NCBI GenBank assembly: GCA_045639325.1
Contig: JAZUCU010000051.1
Location: forward strand, 1 to 25,454
Origin: RGIG8244 sp045639325
Lineage (GTDB): Bacteria > Verrucomicrobiota > Lentisphaeria > Victivallales > UBA1829
Reading direction: 5' to 3'
DNA: 25,454 nucleotides
Made by a program: the position numbers and the translations under genes. This document shows positions 24,145-25,454 of the stretch, piece by piece (position 1 is the stretch's first letter; every line of letters begins with the position of its first letter). The notes below the pieces were generated by a model that searched no databases, was not told the DNA's origin, and worked only from the letters and a program-made list of their open reading frames with translations.

Positions 24145-25116
24145 TCAATCCATTCCATTCAGAAGAATATCGCCAACGGAAATATGGCACCCGTTAAGAA
24201 AATCGGATACCGGCATTTCTTTCTTGCCTTCCGGAAGAACACGCTCAATAGCCAATGCACCATTCCCGCAGCAGATCATCATTTGATTGTTTGTATAAGC
24301 GATAAATTCACCGGGCTGCCCCTGCGTTTCACAGGATATCCCTTTCGCCCGCATGATTTTTACATTGATAGTACGGTTCTTCAAGGCAGCACGGAATGTC
24401 ATGGAGGGCCAACCGTAAAATGCCCGTACCTTACGCGCAATCACCATGGCATCTTCACGAAAATCCACGGCTCCGTCTGTTTTGCGGATCTTTACGGATA
24501 CTGTGACGCCTTCCGTTCCCTGTGCAACAGGAACCAATCCTTCGGTGACACGGATAAGACAATCACCGATTTTCTCGCCCGCAAGTTGTGACAGCTGCTG
24601 TTCCAGTTCGCCGGTCGTGATCTGTTCCGGCACCGCCATCCGATGCAATTCATAAACCGGGCCGGTATCGAGACCTTTTTCCATCTGCATGAATGCCACA
24701 CCCGTTTCTGCATCCCCATTAAGAACAGCAGTCGTAATCGGAGATGCCCCGCGGTAAGCAGGCAACAGAGATGCATGGACATTGAAACAACCGAATTTCG
24801 GTATGTTCAGCAAATCAATTTTCAAAAGCTGTCCGAATGAGACAACCACAATAATATCCGGTGCCAGTCCCCGCATCATTTCCAGAAATTCCGGTGTATT
24901 CACAGAAGGTACACGCATACAGGCAATATTACGGTCATCACACCACTTGCCCAGCGGAGTCGGCGTAAGAATACGTTTCCGCCCTGCCGCTTTGTCAATC
25001 TGTGTTCCGATCCCCAGCAATTCGATCCGGTCATCCCGGGTTAAAGCATCAAGTACGGGTACAGAAAACGCTCCCGACCCGAGATAGAAAATTTTGACTT
25101 TATTCTGCATGATCAT
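24145..25116 (-). CDS. fmt: Methionyl-tRNA formyltransferase
   Basis: 323 residues; ATG 25116 fits the CGGAG site 12-16 nt upstream better than ATG 25110. The enzyme formylates the initiator Met-tRNA using 10-formyl-tetrahydrofolate. Landmarks: IFYLGSGAFSVPVLDAL at the N-terminus, the catalytic Asn112 and His114 in FNVHASLLPAYRGASPI, and Asp150 in KGLDTGPVYE. The C-terminal OB-fold domain (YTNNQMMICCGNGALAIERV, PVSDFLNGC) binds the tRNA. Length is normal. It is the first gene of a two-gene unit with the RNase E/G gene. The usual partner def (peptide deformylase) is not seen in the window. It is preceded by a predicted extended -10 promoter. Confidence 0.95.
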   Translation of the reverse strand: MIMQNKVKIFYLGSGAFSVPVLDALTRDDRIELLGIGTQIDKAAGRKRILTPTPLGKWCDDRNIACMRVPSVNTPEFLEMMRGLAPDIIVVVSFGQLLKIDLLNIPKFGCFNVHASLLPAYRGASPITTAVLNGDAETGVAFMQMEKGLDTGPVYELHRMAVPEQITTGELEQQLSQLAGEKIGDCLIRVTEGLVPVAQGTEGVTVSVKIRKTDGAVDFREDAMVIARKVRAFYGWPSMTFRAALKNRTINVKIMRAKGISCETQGQPGEFIAYTNNQMMICCGNGALAIERVLPEGKKEMPVSDFLNGCHISVGDILLNGMD

Positions 25117-25173
25117 GAACTGGCAAACTCCGTGGAAAACTATATTCGATGTTTAAATATTGAATTATTACAT

Positions 25174-25202
25174 AAGATAGCATATTTTTCCATTTTTTCC
25201 AG
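25174..25202 (-). promoter_or_regulatory. Predicted fmt promoter, extended -10
   Basis: On the minus strand CTGGAA (weak -35), 17-nt spacer, then TGC-TATCTT with the -10 at 25179-25174. The TGn extension makes up for the poor -35. The -10 lies about 58 nt upstream of the chosen fmt start. Confidence 0.5.
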
Positions 25203-25454
25203 TTATAAATCCCAGAAATATCATAAATTTTCACAGATATCCCATATAATCCCCACAAAAAATACGTAATATGAAATGATCCCGTCCGTAACAGCATTGA
25301 TAAACCGGATAACAAGCCCTGTAGATGGTTTGCTAAAAGTCAAATGTTTTTTTTAATTTTTTTGAAATTTTTATCGTATTTTTTGTCAGCAATAACCATT
25401 CCTCTGAGAATCAACAGCATTTTTCTCATGACAGCACATCTTGCTTGCATTCTT
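25203..25454. other. AT-rich intergenic stretch without a recognisable gene
   Basis: This piece holds several homopolymeric T and A runs (for example near 25346-25365). I see no tRNA, no convincing ribosome site and no terminator hairpin. A minus-strand frame from the right edge to a stop at 25340 gives a short Lys-rich peptide that could be the end of an outside gene, but chance in AT-rich DNA explains it equally well. Confidence 0.55.

Noticed and set aside
25340..25454. Minus-strand frame from the right edge encoding a Lys-rich end (KKYDKNFKKIKKNI)
   Set aside because: AT-rich DNA gives such tails by chance, no family is visible, and there is no evidence of the upstream part. A plus-strand ATG at 25428 was rejected for the same lack of support.

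Overview
The window looks like chromosomal DNA of a Gram-negative (LPS-type) bacterium, most plausibly from the PVC group, with Lentisphaerota/Victivallis-like gut bacteria as my best guess. The pointers are an LptD-like outer-membrane protein, a Hanks-type kinase with zinc ribbon and membrane anchor, a eukaryote-like UDP-glucose dehydrogenase, and an adjacent set of tail-fibre-like genes whose style I associate with gut phages. There is no rRNA or tRNA in the window, so this placement is inference.

Region A (1-7219, minus strand) is a tightly packed run of eight genes that overlap or lie within about 25 nt of each other: an acidic coiled-coil protein, four unrecognised proteins, a BppU/collagen-like fibre, a discoidin-like (F5/8 type C) protein, a LamG protein, and the start of an HELRH zinc-peptidase-like protein cut by the left edge. 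Five of these (BppU/collagen, discoidin, LamG, the small YPV-type protein and the IPE/YYNGIL pair) point to a phage tail tip/receptor-binding module or a domesticated derivative. No capsid, terminase or integrase gene is present. Transcription runs from the host junction inward, starting about 220 bp from lptD.

Region B (7220-12222, plus strand) opens with a divergent intergenic region carrying a perfect 11-bp inverted repeat and a strong extended -10 promoter. It drives lptD and, 23 nt later, a transmembrane Ser/Thr kinase. The kinase converges with a Blc-type lipocalin lipoprotein (minus strand).

Region C (12214-16610, minus strand) holds housekeeping genes: the operon RNA m5U methyltransferase - radC - acpS (each pair with a 4-nt ATGA overlap), then aroA behind its own promoter and a structured 5' leader, closed by a perfect 13-bp-stem terminator.

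Region D (16737-21728, plus strand) holds UDP-glucose 6-dehydrogenase and a PIG-L deacetylase (4-nt overlap, sugar-nucleotide/polysaccharide metabolism), a phosphate acetyltransferase followed by a strong terminator, and a DedA membrane protein overlapping an EamA-type transporter by 4 nt. A bidirectional hairpin terminator separates this from region E (21796-25202, minus strand), with fmt followed by an RNase E/G that carries a 215-residue basic N-terminal extension. The last ~250 bp are AT-rich and show no gene I can support.
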